Of a stretch of DNA of 50,121 bases, positions 23,335-32,294 are shown piece by piece. The notes under the pieces are model-generated. The model was not told the origin of the DNA, did not search any database, and saw only the letters and a list, made by a program, of their open reading frames with translations. Made by a program: the position numbers and the translations under genes. The number at the start of each line of letters is the position of its first letter. Position 1 is the first letter of the stretch. The DNA comes from Oligoflexia bacterium (GTDB lineage Bacteria; Bdellovibrionota; UBA1018). Location of the stretch: assembly GCA_903898645.1 (NCBI GenBank), contig CAIUGE010000093.1:1-50121 (forward strand), read 5' to 3'.

Positions 23335-25734
23335 ATGTGGTGTGGATTTTTATTCTTTGTAGTTTCTTCTTTTGCTCTAACGCAGTTCTCTGATCCGGGA
23401 GTTTCTCCAGCTCCAGCTGGGGTTGTCGTGCCGCCTTTAGTCTCTCTGCCTATAGGAAATTGTGAGATGGCAGTGGCTCAGTCTGTGCAGCAGCTTATGG
23501 GGACTTTTTCGTCCATGATGGGGGCAAGTAGTGCAAGTGGAATGCAAGCTTGTCCAATGGTCCCTGCTGTGGGTTCTCAGATGGCATGTCCGGCTTCTCC
23601 GTCTGTCAGTGCTTTGCGAGATCTTGTTGGTAGCAATGGAAGTAGTTCGGCAATGTCCTGTATGCAAATTAGCCCCGGATCAATGCGAAGTTTGGTGGAG
23701 CAGGCATATGCAGCAGGTTGCGCGCAGCAATGTAGGGTCGTACAAGCTGAGGGGGCAAAAGCGCTTGGTCAGTGTATGTTGCAGCAGATATCGGCCATAC
23801 AACAGCAGGTTGGGCAGCTACAGACTAAGGCAGTCAGTAACATGGGCGTTGTTATGCAGTATTTGGTTGGCATTAATACGCTCATAGCTTCAAGAGTGCA
23901 GCAAATTCAGCAGCTCGGATCGATTAAGGAGTCTCTTGCTGAGGCACAAAAAAACATGCAGCAGCAATTGAGTCAGGCGATGCAGGCGCTATCTGGCTAC
24001 CGATTACAAATGCGTAACCAGGCAAATTTGGCGTCGACCATAGCAGCTGTGCAAAGAAAGCAGCTGACATCACAGACAGCTGTCTGTATGTCGCAACCAA
24101 ATGCCGCTTACCATTGTAGCCCGAATGGACCTGCAGTGTCATTTGTTGAAATGCTTTCATGTGTTTATAAAAACTCATTTTTGATCGGACCTAATGGCGC
24201 TGTTCAGCAGGATCAGACGGTTACAGGAGCAAAAGCTGCTGGGAGTGTTGGTCGGCTCACCTCAGCTATGAGTTCACTTATAGCTGATATGCAGCCTGAT
24301 GGTGTTCCGCCAGATCCGACAGACGAAAAGGCTATGAAGCAGTATACGGCAGGTACAAGTTTAACTTTAAGTCAAGTAATGGCTAATCATAGTGGAGAGC
24401 TTGCGCCCATTACTATTAATGGGCAAAGTGCTCTTGCGCTCGTTGAGTCAGAGATGCAGTACTGCCAAGGGCGTGCGAGTGCCCAGATAAGCAATGATGA
24501 GGCTAATGCTTCGTCGCCTCTTGGGGGTATGATTGCCTCTATGCAGACAGTAACTGACCAAATGAATACTGCTCTTGGTTCTGGACTTATGGAGGCATCA
24601 AATGTCCTCCAGCAGGGGGCAGCAATACTGCAGCCTGCATCATCGCCTCGAATTGATATCAGCGCGTGTTACCCTGTGACAAATCCTGCGGAAGGCGTAG
24701 GATGTCTGACGAATCTAGCAAATAATATGCAGGGTTTACTGAGTGGCAATTCCCCTTTATCACAAGGCTCCTATAATATTTCTGGGCAATCGCCATTGAC
24801 TATTAAATGTACGGGATTGACGATCTGTTTGAGTAATATGGTAGAGGCGATGCGTACGGTAGATCAGTATATAGTTAATGATAAACAGTATAAGGCAACC
24901 TATGTGGCAAATGTGAATGCGATGACAATTGCTCAAGTGGGATTGGCACATCAAAATTTGAATGGGGTCAACATGCTGATGCAAATGCAGATGCAAAGCA
25001 TGAATCAGGAGATTATCAATGCTGGAGGTACGCCTGGCGCAATGAAAACAATGCCTCAAAAATCATTAACCCCCATGCCTCCAGATGGTTTGATCGATCT
25101 CTCTGGATTGTCTGATGCTATTATGTCTGGCATGCCAGATCCAATAAGTGTCCAGGCAAGTATGGCTGCTGCATCAAGTAGTGCGGCAAAGAGTACGACT
25201 GCTATGCAAGATGATTTTTCACTTCTTGCACAAGCACAGATGCTCCAGTCCAGCTGTAATAGAATGATGGGTGCTCAGAAATTAGCTGGTATGGCCGATA
25301 GTGTTAACTTTGATGGATTGACTTGTAAGGGTACGGCATACTGTGATCCCTCGAAGGATAAGATTGGAGCTCTCAAGAGGGCGATTGGGAATATAGAAGA
25401 GAGCCAGGCGAACGTTGATGCGCAGCTAGGTATGATGTCAGCGATGGGCAGCATGGGCGGTATGGGTATGATGGGCGGTATGGGTATGATGGGTATGAAC
25501 GAGATGAAGACCACGAGTGCTTCAGGCACATTAATGACAGGTATTCATGCAGCATGCGCAACTGAGGTAGAGCAGGTGACGGGGGATGGAGGTGACGTTG
25601 CAACACAAAACGCAACACATCGCAGGCAAGCCGCGGCGAAGTGCGAGGCTATGTACCGTTCGGTGATGGGTATAGCGAGAAGCTCTATTATTACGGGTGC
25701 TGCGGGGGGTACTGCCGCTGGTACTGGTCAATGA
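23335..25734 (+). CDS. Large exported Met/Gln/Ala/Ser-rich protein, function unknown
   Basis: 799 residues with a signal peptide (MWCGFLFFVVSSFALTQ). The mature protein is rich in Met, Gln, Ala and Ser. It has a helical Gln-rich stretch at about 125-240, about 20 scattered cysteines that suggest disulfides (CKGTAYCDPS, CTGLTICLS), and a Gly-Met repeat region near 705-720 coded by an 18-bp tandem repeat. It ends in a Gly/Ala tail (ITGAAGGTAAGTGQ). No family recognised. The decayed gene at 5427 has a similar style (signal peptide, Ala/Gln-rich helix, Gly/Ala tail), without clear homology by eye. No ribosome site; TACCAT six bases before ATG 23335 may be a -10, but no -35 is evident. Confidence 0.75.
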   Translation: MWCGFLFFVVSSFALTQFSDPGVSPAPAGVVVPPLVSLPIGNCEMAVAQSVQQLMGTFSSMMGASSASGMQACPMVPAVGSQMACPASPSVSALRDLVGSNGSSSAMSCMQISPGSMRSLVEQAYAAGCAQQCRVVQAEGAKALGQCMLQQISAIQQQVGQLQTKAVSNMGVVMQYLVGINTLIASRVQQIQQLGSIKESLAEAQKNMQQQLSQAMQALSGYRLQMRNQANLASTIAAVQRKQLTSQTAVCMSQPNAAYHCSPNGPAVSFVEMLSCVYKNSFLIGPNGAVQQDQTVTGAKAAGSVGRLTSAMSSLIADMQPDGVPPDPTDEKAMKQYTAGTSLTLSQVMANHSGELAPITINGQSALALVESEMQYCQGRASAQISNDEANASSPLGGMIASMQTVTDQMNTALGSGLMEASNVLQQGAAILQPASSPRIDISACYPVTNPAEGVGCLTNLANNMQGLLSGNSPLSQGSYNISGQSPLTIKCTGLTICLSNMVEAMRTVDQYIVNDKQYKATYVANVNAMTIAQVGLAHQNLNGVNMLMQMQMQSMNQEIINAGGTPGAMKTMPQKSLTPMPPDGLIDLSGLSDAIMSGMPDPISVQASMAAASSSAAKSTTAMQDDFSLLAQAQMLQSSCNRMMGAQKLAGMADSVNFDGLTCKGTAYCDPSKDKIGALKRAIGNIEESQANVDAQLGMMSAMGSMGGMGMMGGMGMMGMNEMKTTSASGTLMTGIHAACATEVEQVTGDGGDVATQNATHRRQAAAKCEAMYRSVMGIARSSIITGAAGGTAAGTGQ
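25455..25490 (+). repeat. 18-bp in-frame tandem repeat (Gly-Met region)
   Basis: Two exact 18-bp copies beginning GGGCGGTATGGGTATGAT, followed by a partial third. They encode repeated GGMGMM in the large exported protein. The unit is a multiple of three, so copy-number change would alter repeat length without breaking the frame. Confidence 0.8.
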
Positions 25735-25755
25735 TTTTGTGCTAGTACCTAAGGT

Positions 25756-26505
25756 ATGGATTTTTGGAAGATGCATGGGCTTGGGAATGACTTTATTGTT
25801 GTAGAAGGTGCTTGTGATGTGCGGGCTATGTGTGATCGTAGGCGGGGTATTGGCGCTGACCAAGTGCTTGTCTGCGAGCGGAAAGCTCAGCATGTGCGCG
25901 TGACTATTTATAATCAGGATGGGTCCGAAGCTGAGATGTGTGGCAATGGACTGAGGTGTGTCGCACTCTATATGGTGAAGGTGATGGGTTTGTCGGATCT
26001 GCTCATAGAGACGCGGGCGGGTATGAAGCGTGCGACCTTTTACGATGAAGATAGGATCGCAGTTGATATTGGTCCTGCTCGTTTGGGAAGGGGTTTTGAG
26101 GAGCCGTTTTTTGTTGATGGTGCGCAGTGCTATGAGGTTTCGATGGGGAATCCTCATGCTATTTTTTTTGATGTCCCACGTGAACCCGCCGTCCTTGGGG
26201 CGCATTATGAACACCATGAGCTTTTTGCGCCTCACAGGTCTAATATTGAGTGGGTGCGTCCTTTGTCCCGGGAGGCAATTGACGTGTGTGTTTTTGAACG
26301 AGGTGCAGGATTGACTGAGGCATGTGGGAGTGGGGCCTGTGCGAGTGCTGTGGCGTCATTTGTGACTGGAAGAGTCGGGCAGGATGTGCAGGTGCATTTG
26401 CCTGGTGGGGTGCTCCGCGTGAGTATGAGTCAGGATTTGAGCTCTGTTGTCCTAGAGGGAGCTGCGCGCTTTGTCTTTTCAGGGCGCTATGAGCCATCTG
26501 TATAG
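25756..26505 (+). CDS. dapF: Diaminopimelate epimerase
   Basis: 249 residues, a little shorter than the usual ~275. Converts LL- to meso-diaminopimelate for lysine and peptidoglycan synthesis. The N-terminus FWKMHGLGNDFIVV is diagnostic. The two catalytic cysteines are in SEAEMCGNGLRC and TEACGSGACASAVA. SMGNPHAIFF and SNIEWV are also conserved. ATG 25756 begins MDFWKMHG as expected; AAGG lies one base upstream, too close for an ideal ribosome site. It follows the Met-rich protein by about 20 bases. Confidence 0.96.
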   Translation: MDFWKMHGLGNDFIVVEGACDVRAMCDRRRGIGADQVLVCERKAQHVRVTIYNQDGSEAEMCGNGLRCVALYMVKVMGLSDLLIETRAGMKRATFYDEDRIAVDIGPARLGRGFEEPFFVDGAQCYEVSMGNPHAIFFDVPREPAVLGAHYEHHELFAPHRSNIEWVRPLSREAIDVCVFERGAGLTEACGSGACASAVASFVTGRVGQDVQVHLPGGVLRVSMSQDLSSVVLEGAARFVFSGRYEPSV

Positions 26506-26612
26506 AGAGTGATGACTTTTGGTCATAGCGGGTCAGCATTTGTTTCTGCATTTAATCTTGAGCTGCCGACGCGCCTGTCAAAAAGTGAGGAGCAGTTTTT
26601 AGGGCTTATGTT

Positions 26613-28544
26613 TTAAAATGCGCAGGAGTGGCGTGCAGGGGCACGGTTGGCATTGGCAAGTGCTGCGCGGCCTTTGCTGTGAATATTGTTTCCCATGAGG
26701 TTGAACGTTGAGAGGTGAGGCATAAAGCAAATGCCTTGAGCAAAGGCGCTTGCGCCTCTATCTCCGATGTTGTTAAAACTCATGTCGATCGTAGTAAGAG
26801 AGTGAAAATTCTTGGAGTTTTGCACAAAGTGCATGATGCCGTCGTCACTTATTCCGGTATTGCTTGCGTTGAGGGTAGTAAGATGCTGCATGTTCTTGGT
26901 AATGGCGGTGAATCCATCGTCGCCAATTGGATTATCGTTTGTGTTGAGTGTTGAAAGATTTTTGAGATCTGTGGCGTGTTGAGCTAAGATAGTCGCACCA
27001 ATAGAAGTCATGTGGTTATGACTTATATCAAGATTTGTGAGATATGGAATATTTTTAGCGTTTTGCGCAAGAGCTTCGATACCGCGGTCGCCAATCTGAT
27101 TGTTGCTTATGTTGAGAACAGTGAGTCTCGGTGTCTTATGGGCATTTTCGGCAATAGCTGTTATGCTCGTATCGTTGATTTGGTTAGCGCTTATATCAAG
27201 CTTAGAAAGATTTGGTATACTGTATTCAGCGAAGACGTTGGCATCGGTGATGTGGTTGTTGCTTATGTTGAGTGTGGAAAGATTTGGTATATCTCTATTT
27301 TTTTTAACTAAAGCTTCGATACCACGATTACCAATTTGATTATGGCTCATGTCAAGACAAGAGAGCTTGGGTGTGAACCGAGCTTGTTCGGCAAAGAAAA
27401 TAGCGCCATCAGCGCTTAATCGAGTAGAGCTTATATTGAGTTTCGTGAGTTCTGGCATGGCGATGCTATGAGTAAAAATCATGACACCATCATCGCCAAG
27501 GAGAGGGTTTTGACTTATATCGAGCGAGGTGATCCTTGATTGTTTGGGTATCTTTTGGACGAACACAATCATATTATTTCGATTCATTCGATTATTACTT
27601 ATATTGAGTGCTGAGAGGTTCGGCATGCGCTTGATGATTTTTGTCAGTAGGTTCCATGAATCGTCATTCATGTCTCCATAACGAAAGCTGAAGCTCTTTA
27701 TGTTTTTTAAAAGGGGTATTTTTTTCCAGTATTTACGTAAGGCGCATTGATTGAGGTCTAATGCATAAAATAAAAATCGAGAGATTTCAGCAAGCAGGTT
27801 CTGTGAAAATTCGAAGTCATAGAGGTTTGGGCTTATTTTTCTCAGGTATATAGCCTCGGTTTCTTGCTGAGTTTTGCTATTTGTATGTTCGTAGCGAAAA
27901 CTGAATTTTTCTATTTTTGTTAAATAGGCAAAATTTTCCCAGGATTTTTGCAATCTGCATCGATCTACAGCGAGTGCATGAAGCGACTGAAGTTGGGAGA
28001 CCTTGAGAAGAAAATTTGGTGAAAATTCGAAGTTATACAGACAGTCTATGTCAACTTTTTCAAAATGCTGTGAGTCCTTGTCATTCATGAAGGCCATAAA
28101 TTCTAATTCATTGTTGAATGAAAGATGTATTTCATTTTGCATAAAAAGTTGTTTAGAATTTACGTATTCTTTGTAGGTGATGCGCTTGGTTGACCAGCGT
28201 TTTTCGTAGACAGGATGTGCGCGATGCCATTCTTTTTTTGCAGTTTCGTCTTCAAGATATCTGTGGAAATCACTTCGAGTTTGCATGAGAGCTATGTAGT
28301 CTTTTGGAGTTTTTAAAAATCTCATCAAATCGAAGAGTGTATCGTCTGGTAAAGTAGTGAGGCTTATTGTAGACAAAGGTGGGTTGCCTGACTCGGATTT
28401 GTCCCCGTGGACTTTGGTTGGTCTGAGATCTTCATAGGAGAAGAGCTGCGATTCTGTCGCGCTATGAGGAGTGGGAGGAGCTGTTGCTATGGCAACATTT
28501 ATTACATGCAGTGTAATGCATGTAATAATACATTTTTTAGTCAT
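26613..28544 (-). CDS. Exported F-box-like/leucine-rich-repeat protein
   Basis: 643 residues. ATG 28544 gives a signal peptide (MTKKCIITCITLHVINVAIATA) and has GGAAC upstream; the frame is open to 28820 but that part is basic and low in quality. About residue 55-95 is an F-box-like helical motif (LPDDTLFDLMRFLKTPKDYIALM). About residue 270 to the end holds some twelve repeats of 24-28 residues of the ribonuclease-inhibitor/GALA-like type, each with a core like LTVLNISNNQIGDRGIEALA. In eukaryotes F-box proteins join SCF ubiquitin ligases and LRRs choose the target. Bacterial versions (Legionella, Ralstonia GALA) are injected effectors. A -10-like TAAAAT (28567-28562) precedes the start. Confidence 0.72.
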   Translation of the reverse strand: MTKKCIITCITLHVINVAIATAPPTPHSATESQLFSYEDLRPTKVHGDKSESGNPPLSTISLTTLPDDTLFDLMRFLKTPKDYIALMQTRSDFHRYLEDETAKKEWHRAHPVYEKRWSTKRITYKEYVNSKQLFMQNEIHLSFNNELEFMAFMNDKDSQHFEKVDIDCLYNFEFSPNFLLKVSQLQSLHALAVDRCRLQKSWENFAYLTKIEKFSFRYEHTNSKTQQETEAIYLRKISPNLYDFEFSQNLLAEISRFLFYALDLNQCALRKYWKKIPLLKNIKSFSFRYGDMNDDSWNLLTKIIKRMPNLSALNISNNRMNRNNMIVFVQKIPKQSRITSLDISQNPLLGDDGVMIFTHSIAMPELTKLNISSTRLSADGAIFFAEQARFTPKLSCLDMSHNQIGNRGIEALVKKNRDIPNLSTLNISNNHITDANVFAEYSIPNLSKLDISANQINDTSITAIAENAHKTPRLTVLNISNNQIGDRGIEALAQNAKNIPYLTNLDISHNHMTSIGATILAQHATDLKNLSTLNTNDNPIGDDGFTAITKNMQHLTTLNASNTGISDDGIMHFVQNSKNFHSLTTIDMSFNNIGDRGASAFAQGICFMPHLSTFNLMGNNIHSKGRAALANANRAPARHSCAF

Positions 28545-28738
28545 GTTTGTTCCAGTCATGCATTTTAATGGTTGGACTTTAGTGCATTTGTTGTTCTTTG
28601 TACAGTAGGGCTGGAAAATTCTTTTTTCTAAATGATGCGACGCGTCAAATCTTATGGAGAGCTCGAGCTTGTTTTGGCTATTGCAGGGAGGAGTCTTTTT
28701 ATGTAAAGTCACGTGTTTGTGTGGGTGGAAAGGTGTGT

Positions 28739-29983
28739 ATGCGTTTTTCGTCGTGGTGTATGTGGCTGATTGCAGTTTTCTTCTTCGCTTTTCAGTTTGT
28801 TCTTCGCCTCTACCCAGCATTGATAATGCCTGAGTTGATGGCGCGTCTTCATATTGATGCGACAGATGTAGGTGTTCTTTCTGCTGTCTACTACTTTGGG
28901 TATGCTGGTATGCAGATCCCGGTCGGGATCATGCTGGATCGTTTTGGACCCCGGAAGGTCATTGCAGGATGTGCGTTCGTCTCAGCTATGGGGACGCTGC
29001 TCTTTGCCTTGTCGGATTGGTGGGTTCTGGCTTTGCTAGGGAGATTTTGTATTGGGGCAGGCTCTGCAGCGGGATTTTTAGGTGCGGTGAAGACTGTGCG
29101 TATGGTTTTTGCGCCTGAGCAGAGGACAAAGATGCTGAGTTGGACTTTTTCCATTGGTCTTCTTGGCGCCGTCTATGGTGGGAAGCCAGTCAGTCTTTTG
29201 ATTCACCAGTTTGGTTGGCAAGAGGTGCTTCTCTTTATGGCATTTCTATGTGCACTTGTGGCAGGTGGTATCTATTTCTTGTTCCCAGAATCAGAAGAAG
29301 ACACGACTCAGCACGTTCAGTTGCGTGAAGCACTGGTGTATGTTTTTAATAAGCCCGTGTTGATCTTGATAGGCCTTGCAGGTGGATTGATGGTCGGTCC
29401 TTTCGAGTGCTTTGCTGATGTTTGGGGTATTTCTTTCTTGCAGCATCATTTCTTATTGTCGCGAGAGGATGCTTCACTGGTTGCTCCATTTATTTATTTT
29501 GGAATGACTTTTGGTGGACCTGTGTTGGGCTTTATTGCTTCGAAAATGAGTGCTGATTACGTGCTGACAGCGATTTGTGGTTTCTTTATGGCGGCCATCT
29601 TTGCTGCTGTCCTCTGGGGTGGTCAGATGTCCGTCTCAGGGCTCACGGTTTTGATGATCCTTGTTGGTGTTTTGTCTAGCTATCAGGTTATTGTTTTGAG
29701 TATTGCATGTAGGTTTGCACCCTCGCATTTGCATGGGCTTGTGACATCGATCACAAATGGTCTTAATATGCTTCTGGGTTGCTTTTTTCATTATGGCATA
29801 GGGTCCATTATGGATCATCTTTGGACTGGTGCAATGCAAGATGGTGTCAAGCAGTACACCGATTATGCTTACACATCGTCGATTGCTCTGATTCCTCTTT
29901 GCCTTGTGCTAGGTGGTCTTGGATTTTTACTTTTACGGGTTGTGCTTGGAGAGACATCAGGAGAATTTGAGTCTCATCACTAA
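28739..29983 (+). CDS. Major facilitator superfamily (MFS) transporter
   Basis: 414 residues, about twelve membrane helices in two halves. The loop 2-3 signature appears as GIMLDRFGPRKVIAGC. FCIGAGSAAGFLGAVKTVRMVF is the TM4-5 region and GLMVGPFECFADVWG begins the second half. A solute/proton symporter or antiporter of the inner membrane; substrate unknown. ATG 28739 is chosen because GGAAAGG lies five bases upstream; the frame extends to 28598 without signal. Its stop is followed after one base by the AddB-like start, making it the first gene of a long rightward run. Confidence 0.85.
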   Translation: MRFSSWCMWLIAVFFFAFQFVLRLYPALIMPELMARLHIDATDVGVLSAVYYFGYAGMQIPVGIMLDRFGPRKVIAGCAFVSAMGTLLFALSDWWVLALLGRFCIGAGSAAGFLGAVKTVRMVFAPEQRTKMLSWTFSIGLLGAVYGGKPVSLLIHQFGWQEVLLFMAFLCALVAGGIYFLFPESEEDTTQHVQLREALVYVFNKPVLILIGLAGGLMVGPFECFADVWGISFLQHHFLLSREDASLVAPFIYFGMTFGGPVLGFIASKMSADYVLTAICGFFMAAIFAAVLWGGQMSVSGLTVLMILVGVLSSYQVIVLSIACRFAPSHLHGLVTSITNGLNMLLGCFFHYGIGSIMDHLWTGAMQDGVKQYTDYAYTSSIALIPLCLVLGGLGFLLLRVVLGETSGEFESHH

Positions 29984-29984
29984 T

Positions 29985-32294
29985 ATGGAAGGCGTTCGGG
30001 GCATTCGGCCAACGACCTGGCTTTGTGCTGGGCGAGGGGTCCAGCGTGAAGATCTGAAAACTTTCTTATTTGAGCAGCAGATCAGCTTTGTCAGTCAGGC
30101 AGTGATTGATACAACAACTTTGTGCTTGCTGCTGACAGGGTATAAGGAAGTGATGAGCTTTCACGCCATGCGAGATGCAGTGCGTATCTTGCTGAGTGAA
30201 CGACGTATCTTTGAAAAATTTCCAGTACTTTGCCGTATGAGAAGGACTGTGGGTGGCCTTGATCGTATCACAGAGGCTCTGGATGCGAGGCTTCTTTTTG
30301 CGCATGCATCTGAATATGACGTATTTGAGGAGTATTTGGCTGAGCGAGGTTTTTCTAGATCAGATGAATTTCGTCATTTTGTTAGAGGCTACGAGGCTTT
30401 TTGTGAGCAAATAGGACGCAAAGATTCTATCATGCTGATGCGTGAAGCATGCCTGAAGATCGACGGATGGGAGAAGCCTCCTGAACGAATTTTTTTGGTC
30501 CAAGCTGAGACACGAGAACCGCTTGAGATGTATTTTTGGCAAAAAATTGCCACTCGCACTCAGCTCGAGTTTTTAGATAGACCTCAGGTCCAGGCGCAGG
30601 TGCAAGGTGAGATTTGGCATACATTGGATGATGCAGCCCATGCCTTTGCTCATAGGCTAGCAGGAGAACGGCTGCGGGACCACGCTATTGTCCTGCCTGA
30701 CGATCTGGCGACAAGACGCACTTTAATGCGTGCTTTAGTGCATTACGGGATTCCTTTGCTTGATCCCAGGGATCCAACAGCATTACGGTACGATGAGTCC
30801 ATGAAGCGATCCCTAGCTGCCATGCGTGTTGTGGCCTATGATGCGCGATTGGGTGATGTTATTTCTTGGAAGCCAGAATTGAAGCAGAAGCTTGCAGAGA
30901 TTGGTTTTCAGCGTGGTTTGCATCTCTTAAGAAAAATTGATTCTGATGTTGATGTGTTGGTACAAAAATACCCAAGTCGGCTCACATTTCAGGCATTTCG
31001 CACAGAAGGTGTGTTTTTTGATACATGGCTTCAGGATATCATTGAGCCTGAGGCTCTCAAGCCTTTGCTCTACTGGGTGAGGGAACTTGAGTCTCGTATT
31101 GCATCAACGAAGCCTCCGCCATTGTCTGTGAGGCCGGTTGACGGGGTGCAGCTTTTTCGGCTTTCTCAGGTGATTTTTGCACAGAGCATCAAACATGTGT
31201 GGATCTTTGGGCTTGACGCAAGATGGTTAGAGGAAGGTATTTTGGGGGATGCATGGTTCTTGCCACATGAGCGTGATGTGCTGGAAGAATTTGGTGTACG
31301 AGGGCGTAGAGCGCTACGTGCGGAGCGGCATGCTGCAATTGATGCCTGGATGCATGCTGCACCTCAATGTACCTTTTTAGATGCGCACTATGCAGGGTGG
31401 ATAGAAAAAGAACCTTTTTTCGATAAAAGTCAGGAGTGTGGCGCTTTTTATTATCCTGAAAAGTATGAGCCACAAGCAGGGTGTCTTCGTCTTGGACCCT
31501 TGCCAGATACACTCAGTGCGAGTTTTGTGGATCAGCTCAGTATATGTGCATTTCGCGGGATTGCGCGTGTTCTTTGGAAGTTGTCTCAGTACAGACCGTC
31601 TGGCCTTGACCTGTGGGCTGAGACACGAGGAATTTTTCTTCATGAGGCAGTCCGGAGACGCAATTTTGGGTTTATGCCAACCAAAGGATTGATTGCATCA
31701 ACACGTTTAGCTGCGGTGCATAGGAAGAAATTGCGGCGTATTTACGATGCTTTTCTCCAGCAGGAAGAAGCATATCAAAAAAGATCACTCAGTACAGTAC
31801 TTGAGACTGAAATGCAGGTTACCTATCTTGTGGCTGGGCACACAATCAGGGGCTCTGTTGACCGCGTTGACCAGCACCGTGATGGGCTTGTGATCTGGGA
31901 TTATAAGACATCCTCTTCGCTGGCGACCGGTCGGGACATGCGTGCAGGTGTTTCGCTGCAGCTTGCATGCTATGCTTTAGCGCTGAGACATGTGCAGCCC
32001 ATTGTCGCAATGGGGTTCATTCTTTTGCATACAAAAGGTGGCCGCAATACGGGTCTTTTTTTTAAAAAATGGAATGGTAAGGCGCCCTGCTGTATGAGTG
32101 ACATGCGTTCAATGCGCAATCTCTTTGACATGGAGCCAGATGCTGTCTTGAGTGAGCTTCAGCAGCATGTCGAATCTCTTGTGCAACTTGAACAGTTTGA
32201 GGCAAAGCCGCGATTGCCAAGTCTTTGTTACAGATGTGAGATGGCGGATCTTTGCGGTGCAAGAAGAAGAGGATTTTTTGATGAAGCTCTCTGA
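29985..32294 (+). CDS. addB: AddB-like PD-(D/E)XK nuclease subunit with 4Fe-4S cysteines
   Basis: About 769 residues. The N-terminal two thirds resemble the degenerate helicase-like scaffold of AddB (TWLCAGRG, RLRDHAIVLPDDLATRRTLMRAL). The C-terminal part is a PD-(D/E)XK nuclease: Asp in GSVDRVDQ and the D-x-K of VIWDYKTSSS, then SLQLACYALAL. The cysteine in LSICAFRGI and three in CYRCEMADLC form the AddB/Cas4-type iron-sulfur cluster pattern. With the helicase encoded next it should form an AddAB complex that resects double-strand breaks for RecA. The start ATG 29985 lies one base after the MFS stop without a clear ribosome site. It overlaps the addA start by 14 nt. Confidence 0.82.
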   Translation: MEGVRGIRPTTWLCAGRGVQREDLKTFLFEQQISFVSQAVIDTTTLCLLLTGYKEVMSFHAMRDAVRILLSERRIFEKFPVLCRMRRTVGGLDRITEALDARLLFAHASEYDVFEEYLAERGFSRSDEFRHFVRGYEAFCEQIGRKDSIMLMREACLKIDGWEKPPERIFLVQAETREPLEMYFWQKIATRTQLEFLDRPQVQAQVQGEIWHTLDDAAHAFAHRLAGERLRDHAIVLPDDLATRRTLMRALVHYGIPLLDPRDPTALRYDESMKRSLAAMRVVAYDARLGDVISWKPELKQKLAEIGFQRGLHLLRKIDSDVDVLVQKYPSRLTFQAFRTEGVFFDTWLQDIIEPEALKPLLYWVRELESRIASTKPPPLSVRPVDGVQLFRLSQVIFAQSIKHVWIFGLDARWLEEGILGDAWFLPHERDVLEEFGVRGRRALRAERHAAIDAWMHAAPQCTFLDAHYAGWIEKEPFFDKSQECGAFYYPEKYEPQAGCLRLGPLPDTLSASFVDQLSICAFRGIARVLWKLSQYRPSGLDLWAETRGIFLHEAVRRRNFGFMPTKGLIASTRLAAVHRKKLRRIYDAFLQQEEAYQKRSLSTVLETEMQVTYLVAGHTIRGSVDRVDQHRDGLVIWDYKTSSSLATGRDMRAGVSLQLACYALALRHVQPIVAMGFILLHTKGGRNTGLFFKKWNGKAPCCMSDMRSMRNLFDMEPDAVLSELQQHVESLVQLEQFEAKPRLPSLCYRCEMADLCGARRRGFFDEAL

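Noticed and set aside
26512-26616. 34-codon open frame after dapF (starts MTFGHSGS)
   Set aside because: Has a start, a GAGAG upstream and a stop, and looks protein-like, but is short, has no recognised homologue and overlaps the tail of the LRR gene. Not enough to call.
28545-28820. N-terminal extension of the F-box/LRR frame
   Set aside because: The extra 92 residues are basic and low-complexity; a signal peptide begins at 28544.
29913-29984. Extension of the AddB-like frame into the MFS gene
   Set aside because: Would overlap the transporter by about 70 bases; family-like sequence begins at 29985.
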